Shown: one piece after another, positions 17,233 through 25,974 of the stretch
How the letters are laid out: each line of letters begins with the position of its first letter
How positions within the stretch are numbered: position 1 is the stretch's first letter
Source: Bacteroidota bacterium
GTDB lineage: Bacteria; Bacteroidota; Bacteroidia; Sphingobacteriales; Sphingobacteriaceae
Assembly (NCBI GenBank): GCA_013286985.1
Contig: JABDEQ010000008.1
Coordinates: forward strand, 1 to 49,928
Direction: 5' to 3'
DNA length: 49,928 nucleotides
The notes under the pieces: model-generated
What the model was told of the DNA's origin: nothing
Databases searched by the model: none
What the model saw: the letters and a program-made list of their open reading frames with translations, nothing else
Translations under genes and position numbers: made by a program

Positions 17233-18588
17233 ATGGAATTAAGTAATATAAAACGGGTTTATCTGATCGGTATCGGTGGTATTGGGATGAGTGGTCTTGC
17301 CCGTTATTTTCATCATTTGGGTTGTGTGGTTTGCGGATATGATAAAACATCAACCGAGTTAACCAGCGAACTTCACCGCGAAGGTATTCCGGTTATTTTT
17401 TCGGATAGTGCCGATTGGATACCGGTTAGTTTTCAGTCACCGGGTGAAGAAACATTAATAATTTATACACCTGCAATCCCGAAGGATTCGGTTATTTTAA
17501 ATTTCTTCATCAACCAGGGGTTTGAACTGTTTAAACGTTCGCAGGTATTAGGGATTATCAGCAAAGGCATGTTTACCGTTGCGGTTGCCGGTACGCACGG
17601 TAAAACTACCACCTCAACTATGATTGCCCATATCCTTAAAGATTCTGGTATGGATTGTTCGGCATTTTTGGGTGGTATATCGTCCAACTATCAAAGTAAT
17701 GTACTGTACGGTAAAAATAATATTGTGGTGGTTGAGGCCGATGAATATGATCGCTCATTTTTAACCCTGCATCCTGATGTGGCTATTATTACTTCGATGG
17801 ATGCCGATCACCTGGATATTTATGGAGATCACAGTCATTTAACAGAGTCGTTCAAGCTTTTTGCGTCGCAGATAAAGCCAGGTGGTAAATTAATTCACCG
17901 AAAAGGGTTGCCCCTGGAAACTGGTTTTACCTATGCTGTTGAGCAAGAGGCTGACGCATTTGCATTGAATATCCGCATTGAAAATGGCGACTTCTATTTT
18001 GATTTTAAAAATGCCAATAAAAGCATCACCAATATAAAATTAGGGATTGCAGGGCTGCATAATATTGAAAACGCAGTTGCCGCAATTGAAGCTTGTTTAT
18101 TGTTAAGTGTTTCTGCCGAAGCCATTAAAAGTGCGCTTGGTTCATTTAAAGGGGTTAAACGACGCTTTGAATATATCCTGAAAAGCAGCGATCACATTTT
18201 TATTGATGATTATGCACATCATCCCGAAGAGCTGAAAGCGTGTATACGCTCGGTTAAAAGATTGTATCCTGAAAAAAAGCTGACCACTATTTTTCAACCA
18301 CACCTTTATACCCGTACCCGTGACTTTGCCGATGGTTTTGCCGAAGCCCTTGATATGGTAGATGAATTGATTATTCTGGATATCTACCCAGCCCGCGAAT
18401 TACCGATTGAAGGTGTTACCTCGGATATGATTCTGGGAAAAATGAAAATCACCAACAAACGGAAGCTTCAGAAAAACGAAGCTATTGATACCGTACGAAA
18501 CGAACAACCTGAGCTGCTTTTAACAGTAGGAGCGGGTGATATTGATCAATTGGTACAACCTTTAAAACACGCACTGCAAGATGTTTAA
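17233..18588 (+). CDS. murC: UDP-N-acetylmuramate--L-alanine ligase MurC
   Basis: 451 residues. First amino-acid ligase of peptidoglycan precursor synthesis. Visible: VYLIGIGGIGMSGLARYFHH, the ATP loop VAGTHGKTTTSTMIAHIL, VVEADEYDRSFL, TSMDADHLDIYGDHSHL, FIDDYAHHPEELKA and FQPHLYTRTRDFADGFAEAL. The frame overlaps the ftsQ start by eight bases. Neither murB nor ddl is in this cluster, the usual situation in the phylum. Confidence 0.98.
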   Translation: MELSNIKRVYLIGIGGIGMSGLARYFHHLGCVVCGYDKTSTELTSELHREGIPVIFSDSADWIPVSFQSPGEETLIIYTPAIPKDSVILNFFINQGFELFKRSQVLGIISKGMFTVAVAGTHGKTTTSTMIAHILKDSGMDCSAFLGGISSNYQSNVLYGKNNIVVVEADEYDRSFLTLHPDVAIITSMDADHLDIYGDHSHLTESFKLFASQIKPGGKLIHRKGLPLETGFTYAVEQEADAFALNIRIENGDFYFDFKNANKSITNIKLGIAGLHNIENAVAAIEACLLLSVSAEAIKSALGSFKGVKRRFEYILKSSDHIFIDDYAHHPEELKACIRSVKRLYPEKKLTTIFQPHLYTRTRDFADGFAEALDMVDELIILDIYPARELPIEGVTSDMILGKMKITNKRKLQKNEAIDTVRNEQPELLLTVGAGDIDQLVQPLKHALQDV

Positions 18589-19441
18589 AAAACCGGTTTT
18601 TAAATATATTTTAATAAGCCTTGCCGTAACAATATGCCTGGGAGGGCTTATTGTGCTGATGAGTTTTATTGAAGTAAAAAAATCGGAAGTTGTTTGTAAA
18701 GACGTAAAGGTGTTTATCCCAGGCAGTCAGTATTTTATTGACAGGCAGGAGGTTGATAAAATATTATTGATACAGAATAAGCCTTTAATAGGGCGCAAAA
18801 TGGAGGAAATAAACATCCATGAACTGGAAAATAAATTAAAAGCAAATCCATTTATAGAGTTTGCTAAGGTTTATACCGATATGGATGGAATTATTAATGT
18901 AGAAATAAGCCAGCGGCAACCCATTTTAAGAATAATAAACAAAATTGACCAGGATTTTTATGTCGATCAGCATGGTTTAAAAATTCCGCTATCATCAAAT
19001 TTTACGGCAAGGGTGCTGGTGGCTAATGGATTTATTGATGAACTTTTTGCTAACCAGGTAGATACGCTGCACACGGCAATAGCACAGGAGCTGTTTAAAA
19101 CGGCAGACTATATCAGGAAAGATTCATTGTGGGATGCTCAGATTGCGCAGATATATGTAAACAAGGATCATGAAATTGAATTGATTCCGCGGGTGGGTAA
19201 TAACCGCATTTTACTTGGCAATGCTGATTCGTTAGACTCAAAGTTTCATAACCTGTTGGTTTTTTACAAAAAAGCATTGCCGCAGGTAGGTTGGGATACT
19301 TACAAAATAATAAATATTAAATACGCTAACCAGGTGATTGGGGTTAGAAATGATAAATTAAAACAGGACTCGCTGAAAAACAAAACAGCGGCCGGTGATT
19401 CAACAAAATTGGTTAAGGATACATCTAAATCTACTAAATAA
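18581..19441 (+). CDS. ftsQ: Division protein FtsQ
   Basis: 286 residues. A short cytoplasmic tail, one membrane segment (YILISLAVTICLGGLIVLMS, about 9-28), then a POTRA domain (VKVFIPGSQYFIDRQEVDKI to VEISQRQPILRI) and the FtsQ beta domain. FtsQ anchors the FtsQLB complex that controls FtsWI. The sequence is only distantly like Proteobacterial FtsQ, but topology and position between murC and ftsA make the call firm. The C-terminus is a charged Lys/Asp/Ser/Thr-rich tail. Confidence 0.93.
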   Translation: MFKKPVFKYILISLAVTICLGGLIVLMSFIEVKKSEVVCKDVKVFIPGSQYFIDRQEVDKILLIQNKPLIGRKMEEINIHELENKLKANPFIEFAKVYTDMDGIINVEISQRQPILRIINKIDQDFYVDQHGLKIPLSSNFTARVLVANGFIDELFANQVDTLHTAIAQELFKTADYIRKDSLWDAQIAQIYVNKDHEIELIPRVGNNRILLGNADSLDSKFHNLLVFYKKALPQVGWDTYKIINIKYANQVIGVRNDKLKQDSLKNKTAAGDSTKLVKDTSKSTK

Positions 19442-19450
19442 GATATTAAT

Positions 19451-20794
19451 ATGGACAAAAGCTCAACTCAGGAAAAAAGTTCGCCAATTGTAGTAGGACT
19501 GGACATTGGTACTACTAAGATCTGCGCTATTGTGGGCCGGAGGATAAAGAACGGGAAAATAGAGGTATTGGGAATTGGTAAAGCAGAGTCTGCCGGTGTA
19601 ACCCGGGGTATGGTGTCGAACATTGATAAAACAGTACAGGGTATAAGCCAGGCTGTGGATATTGCGGGCACGCAGTCAAATGTCGAAATCAGGGTGGTAA
19701 ACGTGGGTATTGCCGGCCAGCATATTAAAAGTTTACAACACCGCGGTTTAATAACCCGTAGAGATGTGCAGTCTGAAATTTCGCGCAAGGATATCGATAA
19801 GCTGGTTGAAGATATGTACAACCTGGTAATGCCACCGGGAGAAGAAATTATTCACGTGTTACCACAGGAGTTTACTGTAGATAACGAGCCCGGTATAAAA
19901 GATCCTATCGGTATGGCGGGTGTAAGGCTTGAGGCTAATTTCCATATTATATCCGGACAGGTTACAGCAATCAAAAACATTGTAAAATGTGTAAATAAAG
20001 CAGCATTAGAGAGCCAGGAATTAATCTTAGAGCCCTTAGCATCTTCAGAATCTGTTTTGAGCGACGAAGAAAAAGAAGCTGGTGTTGTTTTGGTTGATAT
20101 TGGCGGTGGTACTACAGATGTGGCTATTTTTCACGAAGGCATCATCCGCCATACAGCAGTTATTCCTTTTGGCGGAAACAGTATTACCGAAGATATCCGC
20201 GAAGGTTGCTCTGTAATGCGCAACATAGCCGAACAATTGAAAGTTAGGTTTGGATCGGCACTGGCTGAAGAAAATAAAGAAAACGAAATTGTATGTGTTC
20301 CGGGCTTGCGCGGCCGCGAGCCGAAAGAAATATCGGTTAAAAATCTCGCTTTCGTGATTCAGGCACGCATGGAAGAAATAGTTGAGCATGTTTACTATGA
20401 GATCAAGTCATCCGGATACGAGAAAAAACTTATAGCAGGTATTGTAATAACCGGTGGTGGTGCACAGTTAAAGCATTTATCGCAACTGGTGGAGTATGTT
20501 ACCGGGTTGGATTGCCGGGTTGGTTATCCGAACGAGCACCTTGCAAAAAATGAGGTGTTGCCGAAAAATGTTTACGAAGAGTTACAAAGTCCAATGTTCG
20601 CTACGGGTATAGGTTTATTAATAAAAGGTATTCAGAAAATAGAATATAATGAACATGTAGCAGTGCCGGAAGATGTAAAAATTGTGAAACCAAAATACAC
20701 CGAAGACAAAAAGTTTGGCCTTTTAAGTAAGTTGGTTGAAACGGGCAAACGTTTTATTAAGGACGATATAAAAGACGAGGATTTTTTGAAATAG
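19451..20794 (+). CDS. ftsA: Division protein FtsA
   Basis: 447 residues, actin-like ATPase that tethers FtsZ to the membrane. Motifs: phosphate loop VGLDIGTTKICAIVG, the 1C SHS2 domain (MVSNIDKTVQGISQAVDIAG on), VVLVDIGGGTTDVAIFHEG, and AGIVITGGGAQLKHL. The C-terminus FGLLSKLVETGKRFIK is an amphipathic helix suited to membrane targeting. ftsZ follows after 275 bp, an unusually large gap in this otherwise compact cluster. Confidence 0.97.
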   Translation: MDKSSTQEKSSPIVVGLDIGTTKICAIVGRRIKNGKIEVLGIGKAESAGVTRGMVSNIDKTVQGISQAVDIAGTQSNVEIRVVNVGIAGQHIKSLQHRGLITRRDVQSEISRKDIDKLVEDMYNLVMPPGEEIIHVLPQEFTVDNEPGIKDPIGMAGVRLEANFHIISGQVTAIKNIVKCVNKAALESQELILEPLASSESVLSDEEKEAGVVLVDIGGGTTDVAIFHEGIIRHTAVIPFGGNSITEDIREGCSVMRNIAEQLKVRFGSALAEENKENEIVCVPGLRGREPKEISVKNLAFVIQARMEEIVEHVYYEIKSSGYEKKLIAGIVITGGGAQLKHLSQLVEYVTGLDCRVGYPNEHLAKNEVLPKNVYEELQSPMFATGIGLLIKGIQKIEYNEHVAVPEDVKIVKPKYTEDKKFGLLSKLVETGKRFIKDDIKDEDFLK

Positions 20795-20858
20795 AGATGA
20801 CACCATTGTTCGGCAAAAACACGTAAAATGAAAGGTTGTTTGCGGCTGAATATAGGAG

Positions 20859-20919
20859 TTATTCACAATTAATCATTTTTCCACATATTGACAAATGTGG
20901 AAAAACCTTGTGGAAAAAA
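20859..20919. promoter_or_regulatory. Cluster of four DnaA-box-like sequences in the ftsA-ftsZ gap
   Basis: TTATTCACA (20859-20867) matches the DnaA-box consensus TTATNCACA exactly. Within the next 55 bp lie TTTTTCCACA (20876-20885) and, inverted, TGTGGAAAAA (20896-20905) and TGTGGAAAAAA (20910-20920), each one base off TTATCCACA in its nine-base core. The second and third form a hairpin with an 11-bp stem and 8-bp loop (20876-20905). DnaA binding is inferred, not shown; a plain hairpin is the alternative. Confidence 0.5.
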
Positions 20920-21069
20920 TAGTATTATTACATTAGAGAAATCTGAATATTAGTCAATTACATATAGCTGATCGTCATGGATTACGGTCCTGATCAAAAA
21001 TAAAAACTAACACATGATAGCTCTATTGCTTTTTACAAAGCGATTATTTTTAATAAAAAACTAAGGATT

Positions 21070-22665
21070 ATGCAGTTTGAGATGTTAAAAGAAAAGTCCT
21101 CCATCATCAAAGTAATTGGTGTTGGCGGCGGTGGGGGCAATGCGGTTAACCACATGTACAGGCAGGGTATTACGGGCGTTGATTTTATAATCTGTAATAC
21201 TGATGCACAGGCGTTGGAGCTGAGCCCTATCCCAAACAAAGTTCAATTGGGTGCCAGCCTTACCGAAGGAATGGGTGCCGGTTCAATACCCGAAGTGGGT
21301 AAAAATTCGGCTATAGAAAATATTGATGATATAAAACAAATGCTGGGTGCCAATACCAAAATGTTATTTATAACTGCAGGTATGGGCGGCGGTACCGGAA
21401 CTGGTGCCAGTCCGATTATAGCTAAGGCCGCCCGCGAGATGGATATTTTAACGGTAGGTATCATTACTACGCCATTTGCATTTGAAGGAAAACGCCGTAA
21501 AATGCAGGCCGAAGAAGGTATGGAAGAACTGAAAAAGTATGTAGATTCTTTTTTGGTGATTTCAAACGACAGGGTACGGCAGATATTTGGTAACCTTACT
21601 TTAGGCTCTGCTTTTGCGCAGGCTGATAATATTTTAACAACTGCCGCAAAGGGTATTGCAGAAATTATAACATTGCCAGGTTATATAAACGTCGACTTTA
21701 AGGATGTGCGCACGGTAATGAAAGATAGCGGCGTTTCTATAATGGGAAGTTCGGCTGCTGATGGTGAAAACCGCGCATTGAAGGCTGTTGAAGGAGCATT
21801 GTCATCACCATTATTAAAAGATAATGAAATTGAAGGTGCAAGGTATATCTTATTGAATATCAGCTCTGGTAGCAAAGAAGTTACCATGGATGAGGTTAGT
21901 GTGATAACCGACTACATACAGGAAGAGGCCGGTTTGGCCGCCGATTTAATATGGGGTAACTGTATTGACGAGAACCTTGGCGAAAAGCTATCGGTAACAA
22001 TAATTGCTACCGGTTTCCAAACAAAGGACGAACGTGAAAAAGAGCAGAGCAGCAAGAAAATTGTTTCTATGCTGATGCCTGAAAATACGCCTATGGTTAA
22101 GCCGGTTAATGAGTTTGTAAACCCGGTTAAGGCAAATACAGCTGCTGAACCTTACATGAAGCCTAAGGAAGAGCCGAAGCAAACTGGTTTATTTGATCTG
22201 TTTGCTACCCAGAAAGAAGAACCAGCGGTTATCAGACATGATTTGACGGCAGAAGAGCCCGTTAACAACGAGTCGGAAGCTGCGGACATGCCGGAAATGA
22301 CCTTTAAATTGGCTGAGCCGGTTGTTAACTTCGAGCCATCGGTAAGGGAGCAAAAACTTCCTGAACCCAAAGAACCAGAAATAGTTGTAGGAGCAGATGA
22401 CAATAAAACAGACGAATCGATAGAAGAGCAGTTACGCAAATCGCGCGAGCGTATTATGAGGCTGAAAGACCTGAGCATGAAACTTCGCAATGGAAATTTG
22501 CAGGAACTGGAAAGTGTTCCGGCATATAAACGTAAAGAAATAGCTTTGCAGCAAACGCCGGCATCAAACGAAAGCCAGATTTCCAGGTTCTCTTTATTGC
22601 CTGATGACGAAGGTAATACCGGTATTCGCAACAATAATTCGTTTCTGCATGATAATGTGGATTGA
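21070..22665 (+). CDS. ftsZ: Division GTPase FtsZ with long C-terminal linker
   Basis: 531 residues against about 380-400 in model FtsZ. The GTPase core (about 10-320) has VIGVGGGGGNAVNHM, the tubulin signature GMGGGTGTGASPIIA, TTPFAFEGKRR and the T7 loop NVDFKDVRTVM. The rest is an acidic, Pro/Glu-rich linker of about 150 residues, then VPAYKRKEIAL, which looks like the conserved FtsA-binding peptide, followed by a further 38-residue tail ending SFLHDNVD. A peptide set back from the C-terminus is unusual compared with model species, though it may be normal in the family. Confidence 0.98.
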   Translation: MQFEMLKEKSSIIKVIGVGGGGGNAVNHMYRQGITGVDFIICNTDAQALELSPIPNKVQLGASLTEGMGAGSIPEVGKNSAIENIDDIKQMLGANTKMLFITAGMGGGTGTGASPIIAKAAREMDILTVGIITTPFAFEGKRRKMQAEEGMEELKKYVDSFLVISNDRVRQIFGNLTLGSAFAQADNILTTAAKGIAEIITLPGYINVDFKDVRTVMKDSGVSIMGSSAADGENRALKAVEGALSSPLLKDNEIEGARYILLNISSGSKEVTMDEVSVITDYIQEEAGLAADLIWGNCIDENLGEKLSVTIIATGFQTKDEREKEQSSKKIVSMLMPENTPMVKPVNEFVNPVKANTAAEPYMKPKEEPKQTGLFDLFATQKEEPAVIRHDLTAEEPVNNESEAADMPEMTFKLAEPVVNFEPSVREQKLPEPKEPEIVVGADDNKTDESIEEQLRKSRERIMRLKDLSMKLRNGNLQELESVPAYKRKEIALQQTPASNESQISRFSLLPDDEGNTGIRNNNSFLHDNVD

Positions 22666-22680
22666 GTGGAAGTGACAAGA

Positions 22681-22701
22681 GGTTAGAGATTGGAGGTTAG
22701 G
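22681..22701 (+). repeat. Short 7-bp-period array after ftsZ
   Basis: Heptads GGTTAGA, GATTGGA, GGTTAGG, partly overlapping the left stem of the terminator. Confidence 0.65.
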
Positions 22702-22726
22702 TTTTGTACTTAACCTCCAATTTTTG
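22689..22726 (+). terminator. Rho-independent terminator of the dcw cluster
   Basis: Stem ATTGGAGGTTA (22689-22699) with TAACCTCCAAT (22711-22721), 11-base loop, followed by TTTTG and more T. It lies 24 bp after the ftsZ stop and closes the division cluster. Confidence 0.88.
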
Positions 22727-22762
22727 TTTTGTACAATTAGATAGATTATTGAATATTTAGAA

Positions 22763-22790
22763 ACTAATCACTTATCTCTAATAACCAATC
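22763..22790 (-). repeat. 7-bp-period array, minus orientation
   Basis: Reading the minus strand: GATTGGT, TATTAGA, GATAAGT, GATTAGT, in exact 7-bp phase. Same word family as 3493-3529. Confidence 0.75.
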
Positions 22791-22814
22791 ACCATTATAG
22801 CCTATTATAAAAAG

Positions 22815-22854
22815 TAATAACGATTGGCTTTAATCGTTATTAGGGCTATATTTG
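22815..22854 (+). promoter_or_regulatory. Bacteroidota promoter of the alpha-oxoamine synthase gene, overlapped by an inverted repeat
   Basis: TTG (22824-22826), 20 bp, TATATTTG (22847-22854): an exact match to the TTG / TAnnTTTG pattern used by the phylum's primary sigma factor. It lies 26 bp before the start codon. An 11-bp inverted repeat, TAATAACGATT (22815-22825) and AATCGTTATTA (22832-22842), covers the -33 region and the spacer and may be an operator. Confidence 0.75.
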
Positions 22855-22879
22855 CATACTAAAATTAACACGTACCATT

Positions 22880-24124
22880 TTGGATATATTTGATAAAATA
22901 TCGAAAAGCATGGGTGGCCCGCTGGGGCAGCACCAAAAGTGGTCGCATGGATATTTCTCATATCCAAAGCTCGAAGGTGAGATCGGCCCGCATATGCAAT
23001 TTAACGGCAAAGAACATTTAGTTTGGAGCTTAAATAATTATTTAGGTTTGGCAAACCATCCTGAAGTTAGGGCAGCTGATGCTAAAGCAGCAGCCGATTT
23101 CGGAATGGCTTACCCAATGGGCGCGCGTATGATGTCTGGAAACACCATTCATCACGAAGAATTGGAAGCTAACCTGGCTGCTTTTGTAGGTAAAGAAGAT
23201 GCATTTTTGTTAAACTACGGCTATCAGGGAATGGTATCAATCATTGATACACTGGTTGATCGTAATGATGTAATTGTATACGATGCCGAGTCGCATGCTT
23301 GTATTATTGATGGTTTGCGTATGCACATGGGTAAGCGTTTTGTTTATCAGCATAATGATATTGAAAGCTGTGAGAAACAGCTTGAACGGGCTACTAAATT
23401 AACAGAACAAACCGGCGGCGGTATATTATTGATTACCGAAGGTGTTTTCGGCATGTCGGGAGCTCAGGGTAAACTGCAGGAAATTATCGACCTTAAAAAG
23501 AAATTCAATTTCCGCATTTTGGTTGATGATGCACATGGTTTTGGTACTATGGGTGAAACCGGAGCCGGAACACATGAAGCTCAGGGCTGCATTGAAGGCA
23601 CTGATGTTTACTTTGCAACTTTTGCTAAATCAATGGCCGGTATAGGTGCATTTGTAGCAGCAAATAAAGAAATTGTCGACTATCTGCGTTATAATATGAG
23701 GTCGCAAATATTTGCCAAGGCCTTGCCTATGCCAATGGTTTTAGGACTAAAAAAGCGTTTCGAACTGCTTAAATCACAGCCGGAACTGCGTGCTAAACTT
23801 TGGGAAATTGCAAATGCACTTCAAAAAGGTTTAAAGGAGCGGGGCTTTAATTTAGGTGTTACCAATACAATGGTCACCCCGGTGTTTTTAGAGGGCGATT
23901 TATATGAAGCCACTGCACTAACCCGCGATTTACGTGAGAACTACGGCATATTTTGTTCAATTGTAATTTATCCGGTTATACCTAAAGGATTAATTCTTTT
24001 ACGCTTAATACCAACCGCTGCGCATAGTCTTGATGATGTACAACGTACGCTTAGTGCTTACAGCGAAATGGCTGAGAAGCTTAAAGCAGGATACTACAAA
24101 GAAAATAAGTTAGTAGTAGCCTAA
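22880..24124 (+). CDS. Alpha-oxoamine synthase (serine palmitoyltransferase / KBL-like PLP enzyme)
   Basis: 414 residues, fold-type I PLP enzyme that condenses an amino acid with an acyl-CoA. Motifs: WSLNNYLGLANHPEV, NYGYQGMVSIIDTL, DAESHACIIDG, VDDAHGFGTMGETGAGTHE with the PLP-binding Asp and His, and FAKSMAGIGAFVAA with the Schiff-base Lys. The best guess is a sphingolipid-type serine palmitoyltransferase or a close paralogue, since this phylum makes sphingolipids; 2-amino-3-ketobutyrate CoA ligase is the alternative, and there is no threonine dehydrogenase gene next to it. The start codon is TTG at 22880, chosen because MDIFDKISKSMGGPLGQH resembles the family's N-terminus and the promoter sits correctly. 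Monocistronic, with its own terminator. Confidence 0.88.
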   Translation: MDIFDKISKSMGGPLGQHQKWSHGYFSYPKLEGEIGPHMQFNGKEHLVWSLNNYLGLANHPEVRAADAKAAADFGMAYPMGARMMSGNTIHHEELEANLAAFVGKEDAFLLNYGYQGMVSIIDTLVDRNDVIVYDAESHACIIDGLRMHMGKRFVYQHNDIESCEKQLERATKLTEQTGGGILLITEGVFGMSGAQGKLQEIIDLKKKFNFRILVDDAHGFGTMGETGAGTHEAQGCIEGTDVYFATFAKSMAGIGAFVAANKEIVDYLRYNMRSQIFAKALPMPMVLGLKKRFELLKSQPELRAKLWEIANALQKGLKERGFNLGVTNTMVTPVFLEGDLYEATALTRDLRENYGIFCSIVIYPVIPKGLILLRLIPTAAHSLDDVQRTLSAYSEMAEKLKAGYYKENKLVVA

Positions 24125-24157
24125 TACGGGACCCACGAAATAAAAATACTTTATTTT

Positions 24158-24192
24158 AAAAGCCTTTCGGTAATCCGGAAGGCTTTTCTATT
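24158..24192 (+). terminator. Rho-independent terminator after the oxoamine synthase
   Basis: AAAAGCCTTTCGG (24158-24170) pairs with CCGGAAGGCTTTT (24175-24187), loop TAAT, followed by a T-rich tract. Confidence 0.88.
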
Positions 24193-24217
24193 TTTATGGC
24201 CTACCAATTTATTCAAT

Positions 24218-25642
24218 ATGCTTTCACGACGAAATTTTATAAAAATTAATGGGGTTACAACCGCAGGGTTAAGTTTAGGGTTTAGGCCGGCCTGGTTTAC
24301 CGGGGCTGCTTTTGAAAGTAAACGACCGCCTTTGGCCAATCGTAAATTTACCAGCAAGGCAGTTGAGGCAACTATCCAAAATGTCAAGGCCGCTATAAAA
24401 GACCCCGAACTGGCATGGCTGTTTGAAAACTGTTACCCCAATACATTAGATACCACAGTAAATTATTCAGAAAAGAATGGTCAGCCGGATACTTTTGTCA
24501 TTACCGGTGATATAAATGCTATGTGGATGCGCGATTCATCCGCACAGGTATGGCCGTATTTACCGCTGATAAAGGAAGATGGCGCGCTGAAAAGTTTGAT
24601 AAGAGGCGTAATAAACCGTCAGGCCAAATGTGTTTTGATTGATCCTTACGCCAATGCCTTTAATGCCGAACCTACCGGAAGCGAGTGGGACAGCGACCGC
24701 ACCGACATGAAACCGGAACTGCATGAACGCAAATGGGAAATTGATTCACTCTGTTACCCGGTAAGGCTGGCCTATAATTACTGGAAAATTAGCGGAGATA
24801 GCAGCTTTTTTGATGAAAACTGGCAGAAAGCAGGAAAGTCAATCATTTCCACCTTTAAAGAACAGCAGCGAAAAAACGGAAAAGGCCCATATCATTTTCA
24901 ACGCCGGACAGAAGTAGCGAGCGATACGGCGCCTAATGGTGGTTATGGTAATCCTGTTAAGCCCGTTGGATTAATTTGCTCTATTTTCAGACCGTCGGAC
25001 GATGCTACAATTTATCCATTTCTTATCCCTTCAAATTATTTTGCTGTTACCGGCTTAAAGCAAATGGCTGAGATGTACCGTGCAATTGGCAATGACAACA
25101 CCTCTGCTACTGATTGCGAAACTTTAGCAACTGAGGTTAATGACGCCCTGCAGAAATATGCAACTGCACAACATCCGGTATATGGTAAAGTGCTGGCATA
25201 TGAGGTTGACGGTTACGGAAACCAACTGTTTATGGATGATGCAAACGTGCCAAGCTTGCTGGCCATGCCTTATCTGGGCACTTTATCGGCTGACGATGTG
25301 GTTTATCAAAATACCAGGAGGATGGTCTTAAGTTCAGACAATCCTTACTTTTTTAAAGGCAAAGCTGCCGAAGGAATTGGAGGTCCGCATGTGGGTTTAA
25401 ATTATATATGGCCCATGAGTATTATCATGCGCGCACTAACATCAACCGATAAAGCCGAAATAGCAAAATGTATACAATGGCTTAAAAGCACACATGCAGA
25501 CACTGGATTTATGCATGAATCATTTAATAAAGACGATGCATCTGATTTTACACGCAAATGGTTTGCCTGGGCAAACACTTTATTTGGCGAATTGATGATT
25601 AAAGTGTATAAATATTATCCAGAGATATTACAGGATAAATAA
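24218..25642 (+). CDS. GH125 exo-alpha-1,6-mannosidase, Tat-exported
   Basis: 474 residues, glycoside hydrolase family 125 (older name DUF1237), metal-independent inverting enzymes that release mannose from alpha-1,6-linked ends. The (alpha/alpha)6 barrel motifs are present: VITGDINAMWMRDSSAQVWP near residue 92, DPYANAFN, DMKPELHERKWEIDSLCYPV, FRPSDDATIYPFLIPSN and GYGNQLFMDDANVPSLLAMP. The N-terminus LSRRNFIKINGVTTAGLSLG is a twin-arginine signal peptide, so the enzyme acts in the periplasm or is tethered there. No other glycan genes are adjacent. It follows the previous terminator closely, with no clear promoter of its own in view. Confidence 0.95.
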   Translation: MLSRRNFIKINGVTTAGLSLGFRPAWFTGAAFESKRPPLANRKFTSKAVEATIQNVKAAIKDPELAWLFENCYPNTLDTTVNYSEKNGQPDTFVITGDINAMWMRDSSAQVWPYLPLIKEDGALKSLIRGVINRQAKCVLIDPYANAFNAEPTGSEWDSDRTDMKPELHERKWEIDSLCYPVRLAYNYWKISGDSSFFDENWQKAGKSIISTFKEQQRKNGKGPYHFQRRTEVASDTAPNGGYGNPVKPVGLICSIFRPSDDATIYPFLIPSNYFAVTGLKQMAEMYRAIGNDNTSATDCETLATEVNDALQKYATAQHPVYGKVLAYEVDGYGNQLFMDDANVPSLLAMPYLGTLSADDVVYQNTRRMVLSSDNPYFFKGKAAEGIGGPHVGLNYIWPMSIIMRALTSTDKAEIAKCIQWLKSTHADTGFMHESFNKDDASDFTRKWFAWANTLFGELMIKVYKYYPEILQDK

Positions 25643-25974
25643 TGTATATTATTTTAGGGTGTTGATAACTTTCAATAATACGATAAATTAAATATTTGCG
25701 TCTATTTTCTCTTTCGTTTATCTTTTTTTAATTATTGTATTATTTATATGCAAATAGCTAAATTACTGATGTTTTTTTATCAATATTATTAATAAAGATA
25801 TTATTGTTTAGGTGGTATTTAATATGTTTTTTATAGGTGTTAGATGACTAAAATGTGGAAAAAAACCACTTTAAAGCCATTATTTTTTATGCTTCAAAAA
25901 TTTTTATTTTAGAAAAAACAGTTTAGATTAGCTCTATAAAACAATAAACCTCAATTTTAAAAGGAGTAACTGAA
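25643..25974. other. AT-rich 332-bp intergenic region before the histone-like gene
   Basis: Very AT-rich, with T and A runs and no open frame of note. A small hairpin GTGGAAAAAAACCAC lies near 25855-25870. The region ends in a strong ribosome binding site. It presumably holds the promoter of the next gene, but no good TTG / TAnnTTTG pair was found. Confidence 0.5.
25961..25966 (+). promoter_or_regulatory. Strong Shine-Dalgarno of the histone-like gene
   Basis: AAGGAG eight bases before the ATG at 25975. Purine-rich sites this strong are rare in this window, where most genes lack a clear one, so high expression is likely. Confidence 0.75.

Noticed and set aside
20876..20905. Terminator between ftsA and ftsZ
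   Set aside because: The stem is flanked by a T-run before and an A-run within the arm, but no U-tract follows on the plus strand, so it is a poor rho-independent terminator.
20859..20919. Chromosomal origin (oriC) at the DnaA-box cluster
   Set aside because: No dnaA, dnaN, rpmH or parAB nearby and no long AT-rich unwinding region with arrayed boxes; regulation of ftsZ is the simpler reading.
22152..22634. 160-codon minus-strand ORF opposite ftsZ
   Set aside because: Antisense shadow of the ftsZ linker; Ser/Leu-rich translation typical of reversed Glu/Lys-rich coding sequence.
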